This document shows positions 9,200 through 18,344 of a stretch of 64,000 nt of DNA, piece by piece. This DNA is from Lacunisphaera sp. (GTDB lineage: Bacteria > Verrucomicrobiota > Verrucomicrobiia > Opitutales > Opitutaceae): the NCBI GenBank assembly GCA_009695095.1, contig SIBQ01000001.1:2501-66500 (forward strand), read 5' to 3'. Made by a program: the position numbers and the translations under genes. A model generated the notes under the pieces. It ran no database searches and was not told the DNA's origin. It saw only the letters and a program-made list of their open reading frames with translations. Every line of letters begins with the position of its first letter. Within the stretch, counting starts at the first letter, position 1.

Positions 9200-11632
9200 A
9201 TGCCCAAAGCGGAGAGTTCAAATCCAAAGGACAAGGACACGCCGTCCTTCGAAGGCCCGCGCTATCGCCCGCACTGGCTGGCGGCCTTCACTTGCCTTGT
9301 CCTGGGCATTCTGCTCGCGGTGGCGCTGATCGATTTCAAGCCCGAGCAAAGCATTCAAACCACCACAAACCCGACGAGTGTGAACCTCGTCGGCGTCATC
9401 GGCGCCGAATTCGCGTGGTGGTCCTACCACCTGCTAGGCTCCTCGACGTGGCTCTTCCCGATTTTTCTATTCTGGATGACCTACATCTACCTGCGCAGTG
9501 CCCGCAGCCTCGCTACTACGCGTCTGATCGCGATGGTCTGCTGTATCGTCTCTTTTTCCGCCCTGGTCGCGATGCAGGGGGCGCTCTTCACCAACAAAAC
9601 CATCTTCACGACCGGCCCCGGCGGCCTGCTCGGCGCTCTGATCTACCAGACCGTCCTCAAGGACAGTCTCGGTGTCTTCGGCTCGGCACTGATTCTCAGC
9701 ACGGTCTACTTGCTCGGCATGCTGTTTATATTCACGCGGGACATCGCCGCCGAGTTTAGCCGCCTGATGCACAATTTTGCTGAGCGGCGGCAGAAACGCG
9801 CCGCCCTTGCCGCCGTCCACGCCGAGGAGTTGCGCAAGCAGCGGGAGGAGGCGGCCCGACACCAGGCGGCCGCAGCGGCCGCGGCCAAGGCGGTTTCACC
9901 GGCGGCGCCCACCAGCGCCCCGGGCACGTCGAAGAGGATGGTCGTGCCCAAGACCAACGATCCCCTGGCCGAGCTGCCGAAGACCGCCACGGTTCCGCCC
10001 ATGACCAAGCCGGCTGCCGAAACCCCCGCGGCCAAGTCGACCACCCGGCCGCCCCTCAAGGCCGGCAAAATTGAACTGAACATCGTCAAGCCCGAGGAGA
10101 CCAAGAAGGCCAAGATCACCCTGCCACAAAGCGACGACAAGGATTACGAGTTTCCTCCGCTCACGCTGCTTCGGGAACAGGTGAAGGCCGAGGGGATCAA
10201 CAGCGAGGAGGAGCACCGCCAGAATGCCGAAAATCTCCTCCGCATTCTCAGCGAATTCGGGGTCGAGGTGACGCTCGGTGAAATCCACGTCGGTCCGGTA
10301 ATCACGCGCTATGAAGTCGTGCCGGCCGCGGGCGTGCGCGTGGAGAAAATCTCGGGCCTCGACAAGAACATCGCCCTTGGCATGCGCGCCCAGTCGGTGC
10401 GCATTCTCGCGCCTATTCCGGGCAAGGCCGCCGTCGGCGTCGAGGTGCCCAACCAGAAATCCGTCCCCGTCGGCATGCGCGAGATCCTGGAGAGCGAGGA
10501 CTGGGTCAACGCCAAGGCCGAGTTGCCCATCGCCCTCGGCAAGGATGTCAGCGGCAAGCCGCTCATCTCCGATCTCACCAAGATGCCCCACTTGCTCATC
10601 GCCGGCGCCACCGGCTCGGGCAAATCGGTCTGCATCAACTCCATCGTCTCCTCCATCCTCTACTCCAAGAGCCCGAAGGATGTGCGGCTCATCATGGTCG
10701 ACCCCAAGGTCATCGAATTAAAGGTCTTCAACACGCTGCCGCACATGCTCATCCCGGTGGTGACCGAGTCGAAGAAGGTGCCGGCGGCGCTCAAGTGGCT
10801 GCTGCGGGAGATGGAGCAGCGCTATCAGATTTTTGCCAAGGTCAATGTTCGCAACGTCACCGGCTTCAACAACCGCAAGAAGGAAGTCCCCGAACCGCTG
10901 CCACCCGAGCAGCAAGCCGAGCTGGACGGCGTCGCGGATGAAATCGAGATTCCCGAGCGCCTGCCCTACATCGTCGCCATCATCGATGAGCTCGCGGACC
11001 TCATGATGATCGCCCCCGCCGAGATCGAAACGAGCATCGCCCGCCTAGCCCAGCTCGCCCGCGCCGCCGGCATTCACATCATCATCGCCACGCAACGCCC
11101 GTCCGTGAATGTCATCACCGGTATCATCAAGGCCAACCTGCCCTCGCGCATCGCCTTCCAGGTCGCCTCGCAGGTCGACTCCCGCACCATCATCGACGGC
11201 AAGGGCGCCGATACGCTGATCGGCCGAGGCGACATGCTCTTCACGCCGCCCGGCACGTCCAAGCTGGTGCGCGCCCAGGGAGCGTATGTCGCAGATGAGG
11301 AGGTCCAGGCCATCGTCGATTTCCTCAAGCGCAACGGCCCGCCGCAATACGCCCAGTCCGTCCAGCAGCAAATCGACCGTGACACGAAGGCGGAGGAAGA
11401 GGACGACGAGGAGGAGGATCTGGGGGACGATGAGGAGCTGTTCGGGCAGGCGCTTGACGTGCTCAAGTCCACCAAGCGCGCCTCCACCTCCATGATGCAG
11501 CGTCGGCTGCGCATCGGCTACAACCGCGCCGCGCGCATCATGGACCTCATGGAGCAAAAGGGCGTCGTCGGCCCGGAAAACGGCTCGTCACCCCGCGAAA
11601 TATTAGTGGACCTTGATACCTATAACCCATGA
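9200..11632 (+). CDS. ftsK: DNA translocase FtsK/SpoIIIE
   Basis: FtsK is a septal DNA pump that clears chromosome ends during division and promotes dimer resolution. The 810-residue protein has four N-terminal membrane segments (to about residue 190), an alanine/proline-rich linker (about 210-310), the alpha domain, the RecA-like motor with Walker A GATGSGKS near 469-476 and Walker B IIDELADLMM near 594, and a C-terminal winged-helix gamma domain (STSMMQRRLRIGYNRAARIM) that reads KOPS-like sites. An acidic insert (EEEDDEEEDLGDDEE) precedes gamma. ATG 9200 is chosen over a TTG 66 bases upstream, whose added residues look unlike the family. Confidence 0.96.
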   Translation: MPKAESSNPKDKDTPSFEGPRYRPHWLAAFTCLVLGILLAVALIDFKPEQSIQTTTNPTSVNLVGVIGAEFAWWSYHLLGSSTWLFPIFLFWMTYIYLRSARSLATTRLIAMVCCIVSFSALVAMQGALFTNKTIFTTGPGGLLGALIYQTVLKDSLGVFGSALILSTVYLLGMLFIFTRDIAAEFSRLMHNFAERRQKRAALAAVHAEELRKQREEAARHQAAAAAAAKAVSPAAPTSAPGTSKRMVVPKTNDPLAELPKTATVPPMTKPAAETPAAKSTTRPPLKAGKIELNIVKPEETKKAKITLPQSDDKDYEFPPLTLLREQVKAEGINSEEEHRQNAENLLRILSEFGVEVTLGEIHVGPVITRYEVVPAAGVRVEKISGLDKNIALGMRAQSVRILAPIPGKAAVGVEVPNQKSVPVGMREILESEDWVNAKAELPIALGKDVSGKPLISDLTKMPHLLIAGATGSGKSVCINSIVSSILYSKSPKDVRLIMVDPKVIELKVFNTLPHMLIPVVTESKKVPAALKWLLREMEQRYQIFAKVNVRNVTGFNNRKKEVPEPLPPEQQAELDGVADEIEIPERLPYIVAIIDELADLMMIAPAEIETSIARLAQLARAAGIHIIIATQRPSVNVITGIIKANLPSRIAFQVASQVDSRTIIDGKGADTLIGRGDMLFTPPGTSKLVRAQGAYVADEEVQAIVDFLKRNGPPQYAQSVQQQIDRDTKAEEEDDEEEDLGDDEELFGQALDVLKSTKRASTSMMQRRLRIGYNRAARIMDLMEQKGVVGPENGSSPREILVDLDTYNP

Positions 11633-11773
11633 GGCTCCTCCTGGAAAACCGGTCGCGCCAATGCTCTTCCCCGAACGAGGGCAAATGCGAGATGCTGGTG
11701 GGCCTCTCCACTTATCAGCTCTGAGTCGCGATTAGACTTTCAAAACAGCACCAAACCCATTTAACAAATCACC

Positions 11774-12502
11774 ATGCAGACCATCGGCGAAAGGCTCGAG
11801 GAGGCGCGAAAGCGCAAGGGCATCTCCATCCGTGAGGCCGCGGAAACCACCAAGATTCGCGGCGACTACCTACAAAAGTTTGAGGCCAACTCCTTCGACA
11901 TCGACCTGCCGCCGCTCTACATCCGTGGCTTCCTGCGCTCCTACGCGCTCTACCTCGACCTTGATCCCGAGCGTTTCGTCAGCGATTTCAATTCCGCCCT
12001 CGCCCACGAAGGCAAATCCCTGCGCCGTGAAACCCGCGAGATTTATGGCCGTGTGGATTTTGGCGATGCTGCTCGCGGTCCGGAAAACGCCGAGCCCTCC
12101 AACTCCGGCGGCCGCTCGGCCCAGGACCAGGCCGTCATGCTCAAATACGGACTGCTCTTCGGCGGCGCAATCGTCGCCATCGTGGTCATCATTCTACTGA
12201 TTAACGTCCTGTTCTCCCGCTCCCCGGCCAAACCGCCGGGGCAGACGGCCCCCATCGTGCAGGCCGAGTCGGCCCAGACCCTCACCCTCACCGTCACCGA
12301 TGCCACGCGCGTCAAGGTCGTGCAGGATCTCGACGGCGTGGCGCTGTTCAACGGCGCCCTCGCCCGTGGCGAGACCAAGTCCCTCAGGAAGCAGGGCAAG
12401 CTGCTCATTACCGTCGAAGCCGGCAAGAATCTCCGCATGGAGGTCAATGGTCGCGCTTACCCCGTGCCGCTCGAAGGCTACGGCCGTTTCGCCCTCGACT
12501 AG
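11774..12502 (+). CDS. RodZ-like helix-turn-helix membrane protein
   Basis: A 242-residue protein with the RodZ architecture: an N-terminal HTH_25 domain at about 5-75 (IGERLEEARKRKGISIREAA, then PPLYIRGFLRSYALYL), one membrane segment at about 125-147 (YGLLFGGAIVAIVVIILLI), and a short periplasmic beta domain (LTVTDATRVKVVQDLDGVAL) like the RodZ C-terminal domain. RodZ links MreB to the envelope and maintains rod shape. The protein is shorter than E. coli RodZ but typical for non-enteric homologues. It follows ftsK by 141 bases. Confidence 0.82.
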   Translation: MQTIGERLEEARKRKGISIREAAETTKIRGDYLQKFEANSFDIDLPPLYIRGFLRSYALYLDLDPERFVSDFNSALAHEGKSLRRETREIYGRVDFGDAARGPENAEPSNSGGRSAQDQAVMLKYGLLFGGAIVAIVVIILLINVLFSRSPAKPPGQTAPIVQAESAQTLTLTVTDATRVKVVQDLDGVALFNGALARGETKSLRKQGKLLITVEAGKNLRMEVNGRAYPVPLEGYGRFALD

Positions 12503-12503
12503 G

Positions 12504-12530
12504 AAAAAGGCCGGCGACCGGCGACCTTTT
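12504..12530. terminator. Bidirectional terminator-like hairpin
   Basis: AAAAAGG at 12504-12510 pairs with CCTTTT at 12525-12530, with a CCGG/CCGG inner stem between. It lies one base after the rodZ-like stop and just before the 3' end of the converging gene, so it has an A-tract on one side and a T-tract on the other and could end both transcripts. Confidence 0.6.
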
Positions 12531-12534
12531 GATC

Positions 12535-13113
12535 TTACCGCCGTAGCGCTACGGGTGGACCGAGAATCTCGCGCAGAATGAACGCCCGCCGCAGGGCATC
12601 GGGATTGCGCAGGTCATCCGCCAAGGCCCCGCGCGAAACAGCCGCCGCGATATCGCCCTTATCACTCGAAATCTGGGTCTCAAACTGGATGCGGCGCGCG
12701 GCCGCAGCTTTCATCTTCTGCGCCTGCCGCAGTTGCTCGGTCAGCGCGGCCTGCTGTTCGAGGATCTCGGCCATGCGCTGGGCCTCCAGATGCGACGCGT
12801 CCCGACGCAGCACCGCTGGCGCCGGTTGCTGCCTTGTCACCACCTCGCGCACGATGGGCGGCGGTTCAGCGGATTGCTGACTGCTCGGCAGTGTCGGCTG
12901 CTCGTTGGCGTAGCCGCGCGCGCGTTGCTCGATCTTGCGCTGGATTTCCTCTCGGATCTTGCGGGTGCGCTCGGCCAGCTCCGGATCCTCAAAAATGGTT
13001 TCCTGGGGCGGAGCCCCTTCCCCGGCCTGGGCCTGCCGGCGCTGGTTCAGCCAATACGCCACCGAGCCGGCGATGACTAACAGCAGCTGAATATGGTCGA
13101 AAATCCATTCCAT
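12535..13113 (-). CDS. Membrane-anchored coiled-coil protein, unknown function
   Basis: A 192-residue protein with one N-terminal membrane segment (MEWIFDHIQLLLVIAGSVAY) followed by a charged, Gln/Arg/Ala-rich body (RTRKIREEIQRKIEQRARG; MAEILEQQAALTEQLRQAQK) that should form helices or coiled coil, ending in a conserved-looking ILREILGPPVALRR. I do not recognise a named family. It lies downstream of floA on the same strand, separated by a 92-base gap that is mostly an inverted repeat, and could function with the FloA/NfeD system at the membrane, but this is only a guess from position. Confidence 0.65.
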   Translation of the reverse strand: MEWIFDHIQLLLVIAGSVAYWLNQRRQAQAGEGAPPQETIFEDPELAERTRKIREEIQRKIEQRARGYANEQPTLPSSQQSAEPPPIVREVVTRQQPAPAVLRRDASHLEAQRMAEILEQQAALTEQLRQAQKMKAAAARRIQFETQISSDKGDIAAAVSRGALADDLRNPDALRRAFILREILGPPVALRR

Positions 13114-13120
13114 GTTAGGT

Positions 13121-13194
13121 TGTCATTCTGAGCGAAGAAATAAATCCATGTCTTTTCGCAATGTGTGGACCCTTCGCTGACGCTCAGGATGACA
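13121..13194. repeat. Palindromic intergenic repeat (GTCATTCTGAGCG type)
   Basis: TGTCATTCTGAGCG at 13121-13134 and CGCTCAGGATGACA at 13181-13194 form a 14-base inverted pair with one mismatch, and GCGAAG/CTTCGC pair inside. It almost fills the gap between the coiled-coil gene and floA. Repeats with these arms occur between genes in many bacterial genomes. It may also act as a terminator or mRNA-stabilising hairpin. Confidence 0.65.
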
Positions 13195-13205
13195 TACTGC
13201 GCGTG

Positions 13206-14204
13206 TTACTTCTTACCCTCGGGGTGCGCGATGGAACCACGCATGGCGGTGTCGGACTGGATGTTTTCCATCCGGTAGTAATCCATCACGCCGAGTTTGC
13301 CGGAGCGGAAGGCCTCGGCCATCGCGAGAGGTACCTGCGCCTGCGCCTCGACGACCTTGGCCTGCATCTCCTGCACGCGGGCCTTCATCTCCTGCTCGAC
13401 CGCCACGGCGGCCGCGCGGCGGATTTCCGCCTGAGCCTGCGCGATGCTCTTGTTCGCCTCGGCCTGGGCTTCCTGCAGCTTGGCGCCGACATTTTCGCCC
13501 ACGTCCACGTCGGCAATGTCAATGGAGAGAATCTCGAACGCACTGCCGACGTCGAGGCCGCGGGCAAGCACGGTCTTGGAAATACTGTCGGGCGACTCGA
13601 GCACCACCTTGTAGCTCTCGGACGAGCCGATGGTGGAGACGATGCCCTCGCCAACGCGCGCGATGATCGTCTCCTCCTTGGCCCCGCCGACGAATCGGTC
13701 AAGGTGCGTTCGCACGGTCACGCGCGCCTTGACTTTTACCTGGATACCGTCCTTCGCCACACCGTCGATGGTCGTGCGGCCGCTCTCGGGATTCGGGCAG
13801 TCGATGACCTTGGGGTCAACCGAGGTGCGCACGGCCTCGACCACAGACTTGCCAGAGCCCTTGGTGGCGAGATCGATCGCGCAGGCGCGGTCCCAGTCGA
13901 GCACAATACCGGCCTTCTGCGCGGCGACAAGCGCCTGCACGGTCGGCACGACATTGCCGCCGGCGAGGTAATGTGCCGAAATCTTGTCGGTCGTGACCTC
14001 GATGCCGGCCTTCACCGCCGTAATGCGGGCGTCCACCACGAGGTTGTAGGGCACACCGCCGAGCTTCATGCCGAGGAGGTTCGCGAAGCCCACGGGTGCC
14101 CCGTTGAGCTTCGCCTTCAGCCAGGTGCTGAAAAAGGAGAAAACAATAAAGAAAACGATCAGCGAGGGGACGCCGATGAGGACCAGAATAACGGTGGAGT
14201 TCAT
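13206..14204 (-). CDS. floA: Flotillin-like protein FloA
   Basis: FloA (YqfA/UPF0365) scaffolds functional membrane microdomains. The 332-residue protein begins with a membrane-embedded hairpin region ([20 protein letters not shown]), followed by [20 protein letters not shown], the SPFH-like domain ([20 protein letters not shown]) and the Ala/Glu-rich coiled coil ([20 protein letters not shown]) near 235-300, ending [18 protein letters not shown]. The length is typical for the family. It is the last gene of an nfeD (long), nfeD (short), floA operon; pairing with NfeD proteins is the known arrangement. Confidence 0.95.
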   Translation of the reverse strand: MNSTVILVLIGVPSLIVFFIVFSFFSTWLKAKLNGAPVGFANLLGMKLGGVPYNLVVDARITAVKAGIEVTTDKISAHYLAGGNVVPTVQALVAAQKAGIVLDWDRACAIDLATKGSGKSVVEAVRTSVDPKVIDCPNPESGRTTIDGVAKDGIQVKVKARVTVRTHLDRFVGGAKEETIIARVGEGIVSTIGSSESYKVVLESPDSISKTVLARGLDVGSAFEILSIDIADVDVGENVGAKLQEAQAEANKSIAQAQAEIRRAAAVAVEQEMKARVQEMQAKVVEAQAQVPLAMAEAFRSGKLGVMDYYRMENIQSDTAMRGSIAHPEGKK

Positions 14205-14208
14205 AAGT

Positions 14209-14676
14209 TCAGGGTTTGGTTACGATGAGACGGAAATTATCGAGGCCGGTGACGCGCAACTGCGTGCCCTTGGCCATATGCCCGGATTGGGAAAAAGCCT
14301 CGTAGCGCCGGCCATCGATCAGGACATAGCCGCTTGGCGCCAGCGTGGTGACGGCCTCGGCTGATTTCCCAATCACGCTTTCCTTGTCGGTTAGCGGTGG
14401 CTGGCTAGTGGCATCTACCGTGGCCTGCACGATGAGCTTCTTGCCAAACCTGGTCTTCGGCAGCCAGACTAGTTCAGTGTAGAGGGTAAGCCCAAGCAGC
14501 GCAAGTGCCACGGTCGTGGTGAGAGCCCCGCCTGCCGGCCCGAGCTGGAGAAAAGAAATCATACAACCGGCCAACATGCAAAGCGTTCCAAGTATGCCGA
14601 GCACAGCTCCTGGTACAAAAACTTCGCCCGCCAGCAGCGGGACCCCGAGCAGAAACAAGATCAGGATGGCGTTCAT
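14209..14676 (-). CDS. Short NfeD-like protein
   Basis: A 155-residue protein with two or three N-terminal membrane segments ([35 protein letters not shown]) and a C-terminal OB-fold NfeD domain ([20 protein letters not shown], then [11 protein letters not shown]). It lacks the protease domain of long NfeD. It overlaps the end of the long nfeD gene by four bases (ATGA) and is four bases from floA. Such short NfeD proteins are thought to interact with flotillins in the membrane. Confidence 0.88.
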   Translation of the reverse strand: MNAILILFLLGVPLLAGEVFVPGAVLGILGTLCMLAGCMISFLQLGPAGGALTTTVALALLGLTLYTELVWLPKTRFGKKLIVQATVDATSQPPLTDKESVIGKSAEAVTTLAPSGYVLIDGRRYEAFSQSGHMAKGTQLRVTGLDNFRLIVTKP

Positions 14677-16154
14677 GAATTGGTCCTTTCGACAATCAGC
14701 GCAAAATCCGTGCGCCCGCGGACTATGACCGCATCGCCGGCATCAACTGCGCCGGCCTCAACGATCGCCTCAAAACGTCGCCCGGCGATCTCGATCTGGC
14801 CACTGGGGCGCAGCACGGTCACTGCGATGCCCCGCTGACCAACCAGCGCCCCGACTTCATGCGCCACATCCGGCGCCACCCCGGCCACCTGGGCGGCGGT
14901 GCCAATCGTTGAGCCGACTACCATTTTATCCCACACCCAGCCTTTGGGCATGTAGCGTGCAAGTGCCGCCCCTAGGGCCACGGCCAGCACCAGCCCTAGG
15001 CCGAGATTCTGCATTGGCGCCACAAAGGCGTCGCCCGACCACGCCACGGTCAATGGTTCACCCGGCCAGAGATCTGTCATCGCCCAGACCAATGAGCCCA
15101 GCATCAACACTAGCCCGACCAGTGCCACGACCACAACTCCGGGGAAGAAAAATATCTCCAGCGCCACCAGAAGCAGGCCGACGGCAAAGACGAGCTGCGG
15201 TTCATGGCCGGAAAATCCCGCCACATAGCTCCCAAGAAACACGACACCCAGGCAAAAGATGCCGATGATGCCGATGATGCCGAAGCCCGGTGTCTTGAAT
15301 TCGATAAACAGCGCCAGCAGGCCCAGCCCCATCAAAACGGGCGACCACGCCGTGAGATATTGCGCCAGCTCCTCCGACCATGTGACCTTGAAATTCCGCA
15401 CCTCGTAGTTGCCGGCGCCATATTTGGCCGTGAGCAGCGCCGGGATGTCGGCCGCCTTGCCGGCACCGAGCAATGCCTGGGGCGGATCGCCATATTTTTC
15501 CAGCGCCTCGGTGGCGGTCAGCGAGAGCAGCTCGCCCTTGGGCTTTAACACCTTGTCGCCAATTTTGAGCTCATAGTCCTCGTCAATCATCGCCGAGATG
15601 ACCTGGCCGCGGTAGCCTTTGCCCTCCGAACTGGCCCGCATGCGGGCGCGCATGTAGCTGACGATCTTTTGCTTCATGGTCTTGTCCACGTCCCCACCGG
15701 TCGCCAGCACCGGGGCGGCTGCGCCGATCACCCCGTTGGGCACAAAATAAATCTCATCGGTCACCGCGGAGATGAACGCTCCGGCGGACATGGCCTCTCG
15801 GTCCACAAATGTGAGTTTCTGGCCGGGAAATTTTTCGAGCGCCTCCATGATGTCGAACGTCACATCCAACGCGCCGCCCGGGGTGTTCATGTCGAGCAGC
15901 ACCACGTCGGTTTTTTGCTCAATCGCCTCCTTGAGGCCCCGCCGGAGGATATAAAGGGTCGGCCGGTTGATCTCGTTCTGGATCGGGATGACGTAGACCA
16001 CCGGCTTTCCCCCTGTTCCCACCACAGCGGGTGCCGTCGAAACTCCAGCTGGAACCGCAGCTGGTGCAGCCGCCGGAGCCGCCACCGGCCCGGCGGCCAG
16101 ACCGCCCAGGGCACTGGCAAAGAGAGTGAAAAGAAGACTGGCCGGCCTGAACAT
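14673..16154 (-). CDS. Long NfeD protein with ClpP-class serine protease domain
   Basis: A 493-residue protein with a signal peptide and Ala/Pro-rich start, a ClpP/SppA-class protease domain at about 50-235 (LLDMNTPGGALDVTFDIMEA, with the nucleophile Ser in AMSAGAFIS, and the candidate general-base Lys in DKTMKQKIVSYM), five membrane segments at about 250-400, and a C-terminal NfeD OB fold. This is the NfeD1b type, known to cleave membrane proteins such as stomatin-like partners. It heads the nfeD-nfeD-floA operon. Upstream is a 379-base gap with REP-like repeats. Confidence 0.9.
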   Translation of the reverse strand: MFRPASLLFTLFASALGGLAAGPVAAPAAAPAAVPAGVSTAPAVVGTGGKPVVYVIPIQNEINRPTLYILRRGLKEAIEQKTDVVLLDMNTPGGALDVTFDIMEALEKFPGQKLTFVDREAMSAGAFISAVTDEIYFVPNGVIGAAAPVLATGGDVDKTMKQKIVSYMRARMRASSEGKGYRGQVISAMIDEDYELKIGDKVLKPKGELLSLTATEALEKYGDPPQALLGAGKAADIPALLTAKYGAGNYEVRNFKVTWSEELAQYLTAWSPVLMGLGLLALFIEFKTPGFGIIGIIGIFCLGVVFLGSYVAGFSGHEPQLVFAVGLLLVALEIFFFPGVVVVALVGLVLMLGSLVWAMTDLWPGEPLTVAWSGDAFVAPMQNLGLGLVLAVALGAALARYMPKGWVWDKMVVGSTIGTAAQVAGVAPDVAHEVGALVGQRGIAVTVLRPSGQIEIAGRRFEAIVEAGAVDAGDAVIVRGRTDFALIVERTNS

Positions 16155-16263
16155 CAGGCGGGGAGCCTACGGTTTCACCACCGGCACGCAAGCGCGCAGA
16201 ACTTATAATCAGGTCCGTTCTTTCAACTCCAGTCTGACCGCAACCGTGCGCAGCTTGAGTAAT

Positions 16264-16294
16264 GATCCCCGGGGGCTAGCCCCGAGGCATTTGC
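16264..16294 (+). repeat. REP-like palindromic repeat, copy 1
   Basis: The core GGGGCTAGCCCC is a perfect palindrome flanked by ATCCC on one side and GAGGC on the other. The same pattern recurs at 26376-26400 and, inverted and more diverged, at 16416-16440. Confidence 0.55.
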
Positions 16295-16415
16295 CGAGTG
16301 GCGGCGGGGCCACCTGCCCGCAAGACGCTCGGGGAGGGCCTGTCCACCGATGGGCCGCAGGCTGGTCCGATGACCAACCCTCCAATGCGGGGCTGATGGT
16401 CACGCCACCAATCAA

Positions 16416-16440
16416 GCCGAGGCAAGCTTCGGGGTATTAA
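16416..16440 (-). repeat. REP-like palindromic repeat, copy 2 (inverted)
   Basis: On the minus strand this reads TTAATACCCCGAAGCTTGCC and on to TCGGC, matching the pattern of copies 1 and 3 (CCCCGxxGCTTGCCxCG). It faces copy 1 across about 120 bases. Paired inverted REP units of this kind are often moved by REP-associated transposases; none is seen here. Confidence 0.45.
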
Positions 16441-16533
16441 ATTGACCGCGAAAGAGAAGCAGGCGGGACGGCGCTGATATTTTAACTGACTTTGTATTGG
16501 AACGTGCCGTCATTTTGCTTTACCAAGTAACCC

Positions 16534-17454
16534 ATGGAACGAATCCCGTATCTCGGGCACACAATTTTCAAGTGGCAGGTGGGCGCATCTTCCTTTCTGG
16601 CCCTGCCAGAAATGGGCGCGCGATTGATGAACTGGAGCGTCACCCTCGGCGACGGCAGCGTGCGCGACATCATTTACTGGCCGGAAATCGACAACCTCGA
16701 CAACCTCGCCGCCGTGCGCGGCGGCAACCCGATCCTTTTCCCCTTTGGCGGGCGCACCTATGACCGCGGCGAAATTCACCAGTGGCGGGCGGACGACGGC
16801 GAGCGCCGCCCGATGCCGATGCACGGCCTGGCCCGGCAAGGCAAGTTCCGCACGACCCGGCTCGATGAGGGCGGATACTCGGCGCAATTCGTGCCCGATG
16901 ACTTCGCCAAGACCGCCTACCCCTACGATTATGAATTCGTGGTCAGCTACCGCTTCGATCCGCTCGGCATCTTCGTCGAGCTGCAACTGACCAACCTCGG
17001 CACGAGGCCCATGCCCTGGTCGGCCGGCCATCATTTCTATTTCACCCTGCCCTGGAGTGCCGGCCGCACCCGCAAGGATTACTTGCTGGAAACCACCGCC
17101 ACCAAGCATTTCCAGCGGGACGAGAAGGGCGGGCTGGTGGCCGGACCGCGCATCGAGCAGCGCGAAACCCTGGACAACAAAAACCTGATCGACCTCATCC
17201 ACACGGGCCTGCGCCGCGAGGTCTTCGCCGTCACCGAAGTGCCATCGGGCAGCCGCCTGCTCTTTCGCAATGGAATGGCCAACAGCAACGCTCAGGACCT
17301 CGCGGTGGTGACCTGGACCCAGGATGAGAAATCCCCTTACTACTGCATTGAACCATGGATGGGACCGCCCAATGCACCGGAAACCAAGGTCGGCCTGCAT
17401 ACCGTCGCTCCGGGGCAGATGCAGAAATTCTACGTCGAGATCACCCTGGGATGA
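16534..17454 (+). CDS. Aldose 1-epimerase family protein
   Basis: A 306-residue beta-sandwich protein of the galactose mutarotase-like superfamily, closest in style to the hexose-6-phosphate epimerase (YeaD-like) and GalM-type proteins. Catalytic-type residues are visible: His in PMPMHGLARQGKF near residue 96, His in SAGHHFYFTLPW near 165, and the Glu in YYCIEPWMGPPNAPE near 272. It would interconvert anomers of a sugar or sugar phosphate; the exact substrate is not clear. The start is ATG 16534; no strong ribosome binding site is visible. Confidence 0.85.
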   Translation: MERIPYLGHTIFKWQVGASSFLALPEMGARLMNWSVTLGDGSVRDIIYWPEIDNLDNLAAVRGGNPILFPFGGRTYDRGEIHQWRADDGERRPMPMHGLARQGKFRTTRLDEGGYSAQFVPDDFAKTAYPYDYEFVVSYRFDPLGIFVELQLTNLGTRPMPWSAGHHFYFTLPWSAGRTRKDYLLETTATKHFQRDEKGGLVAGPRIEQRETLDNKNLIDLIHTGLRREVFAVTEVPSGSRLLFRNGMANSNAQDLAVVTWTQDEKSPYYCIEPWMGPPNAPETKVGLHTVAPGQMQKFYVEITLG

Positions 17455-17811
17455 TCTGGGGCCATGTGATACCCGCGCGCTGGCCCTGGCGCCCAGCCCC
17501 AGCCTTGCGACTCACGCCGGCGCCCCGGATCCAGCTGAACCGCTGACCGGCGAAACCCGACTCTGCTACAACGCCGACGACGAAGTGGATCCGAACTACG
17601 CCCTGGACGGCAATGTGCTGTTCGACCTGCAATGCTGTGGCGAGAACACGCTGTGACTGGAACTCGGGAAGGATGGCCGGCCGCCGGTTTTCAGAAAAGC
17701 GTCTACCGCGAATACCCGGACGAAACCTTCCCGCAGCTCAAGCCCCACCCGCTAGGAGATCGAGAAATAGGCGTGGGTTTTTCCGTTACTTTCCAGGTCC
17801 AAGCCATTTAA
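17451..17811 (+). pseudogene. Broken gene of unknown family between epimerase and tatA
   Basis: The segment reads as protein in one frame (ETRLCYNADDEVDPNYALDG, NVLFDLQCCGENTL) up to a TGA at 17654-17656, continues as LELGKDGRPPVF, then needs a one-base shift near 17695 to continue QKSVYREYPDETFPQLKPHP and end GVGFSVTFQVQAI with TAA at 17809-17811. The shift is explained by loss of one C from a CC pair and the stop by TGG to TGA. The N-terminal part (17451-17540) is unclear. I cannot name the family. Its end is seven bases before the tatA start. Confidence 0.55.
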
Positions 17812-17818
17812 TCCCATT

Positions 17819-18115
17819 ATGAACCATTCCCTGGCCTTTATCGAGGGCATCGGCGGCCCGGAGCTGATGATGATCATGTTCATCATCCTGCTGCTCTTCG
17901 GCGCCGACCGGCTGCCCGAGCTGGCCCGCGGCATCGGCAAATCGGTGCGCGAATTCAAGAAGGCGGCCAGCGGTGTGGAAAACGAGGTGCGCCGCGCCAT
18001 GGAGGAACCTGACGAGCCGCAGCCCAAGAAATTTCCGGCTTACCCGCCGCCGACCGACACTATCCAGCAGACGGTGCCGGAAAAATTGGCCCCGCCGCAG
18101 TGCGACCGACCCTGA
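17819..18115 (+). CDS. tatA: Sec-independent translocase subunit TatA/TatE
   Basis: A 98-residue TatA-type protein: short N-terminus, one membrane helix (PELMMIMFIILLLFGADRLP, residues about 14-33) with the FG hinge, and an amphipathic helix (ELARGIGKSVREFKKAASGV). The C-terminal tail is charged and proline rich. TatA oligomers form the export pore for folded Tat substrates such as ActB, whose N-terminus carries RRQFMK. No tatC or tatB is nearby, so this is an orphan tatA. Confidence 0.92.
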   Translation: MNHSLAFIEGIGGPELMMIMFIILLLFGADRLPELARGIGKSVREFKKAASGVENEVRRAMEEPDEPQPKKFPAYPPPTDTIQQTVPEKLAPPQCDRP

Positions 18116-18305
18116 TGGCCTCGTGTTTCGCAAATTCGCCGGCGTCACGTTCACGCGCGACATCGCCTTGGTGCGGCACCGGCGCCGCCATCTCGGGCCG
18201 GGGGCAACGCTGTTCGCCGAGGCCGCCCGCGCCGTGGTTGGACCCGCCCCTTTTGCCGGTTCGCCGCTCCCACTCCGGCTCCCGACCAAGCCGCTCTCCA
18301 CTTGA
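18112..18305 (+). pseudogene. 3' stub of a LysR-type regulator
   Basis: Directly after tatA, a frame with no start reads GLVFRKFAGVTFTRDIALVR followed by HRRRHLGPGATLFAEAA. This pattern (residual effector-domain strand, then R-H-R-R-x-L-x-P and a terminal helix) is that of the last 40 residues of LysR-family proteins. The rest of the gene is missing. The call rests on pattern similarity only. Confidence 0.45.
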
Positions 18306-18344
18306 GTTTGCGCCCGGTCAGTTATCATGAATTCGTAACCACTT

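Larger units (their letters stand above)
16155..16533. other. Gene-free gap with REP-like repeats
   Basis: This gap lies between the divergent nfeD and epimerase genes. I see no credible gene in it. It holds two copies, in opposite orientation, of a palindromic element (16264-16294 and 16416-16440) described separately, and presumably the two promoters, which I cannot place. Confidence 0.5.

Noticed and set aside
17654-17656. TGA as a possible selenocysteine codon
   Set aside because: A frameshift follows within 45 bases, no SECIS-like hairpin is apparent, and Trp fits the context better.
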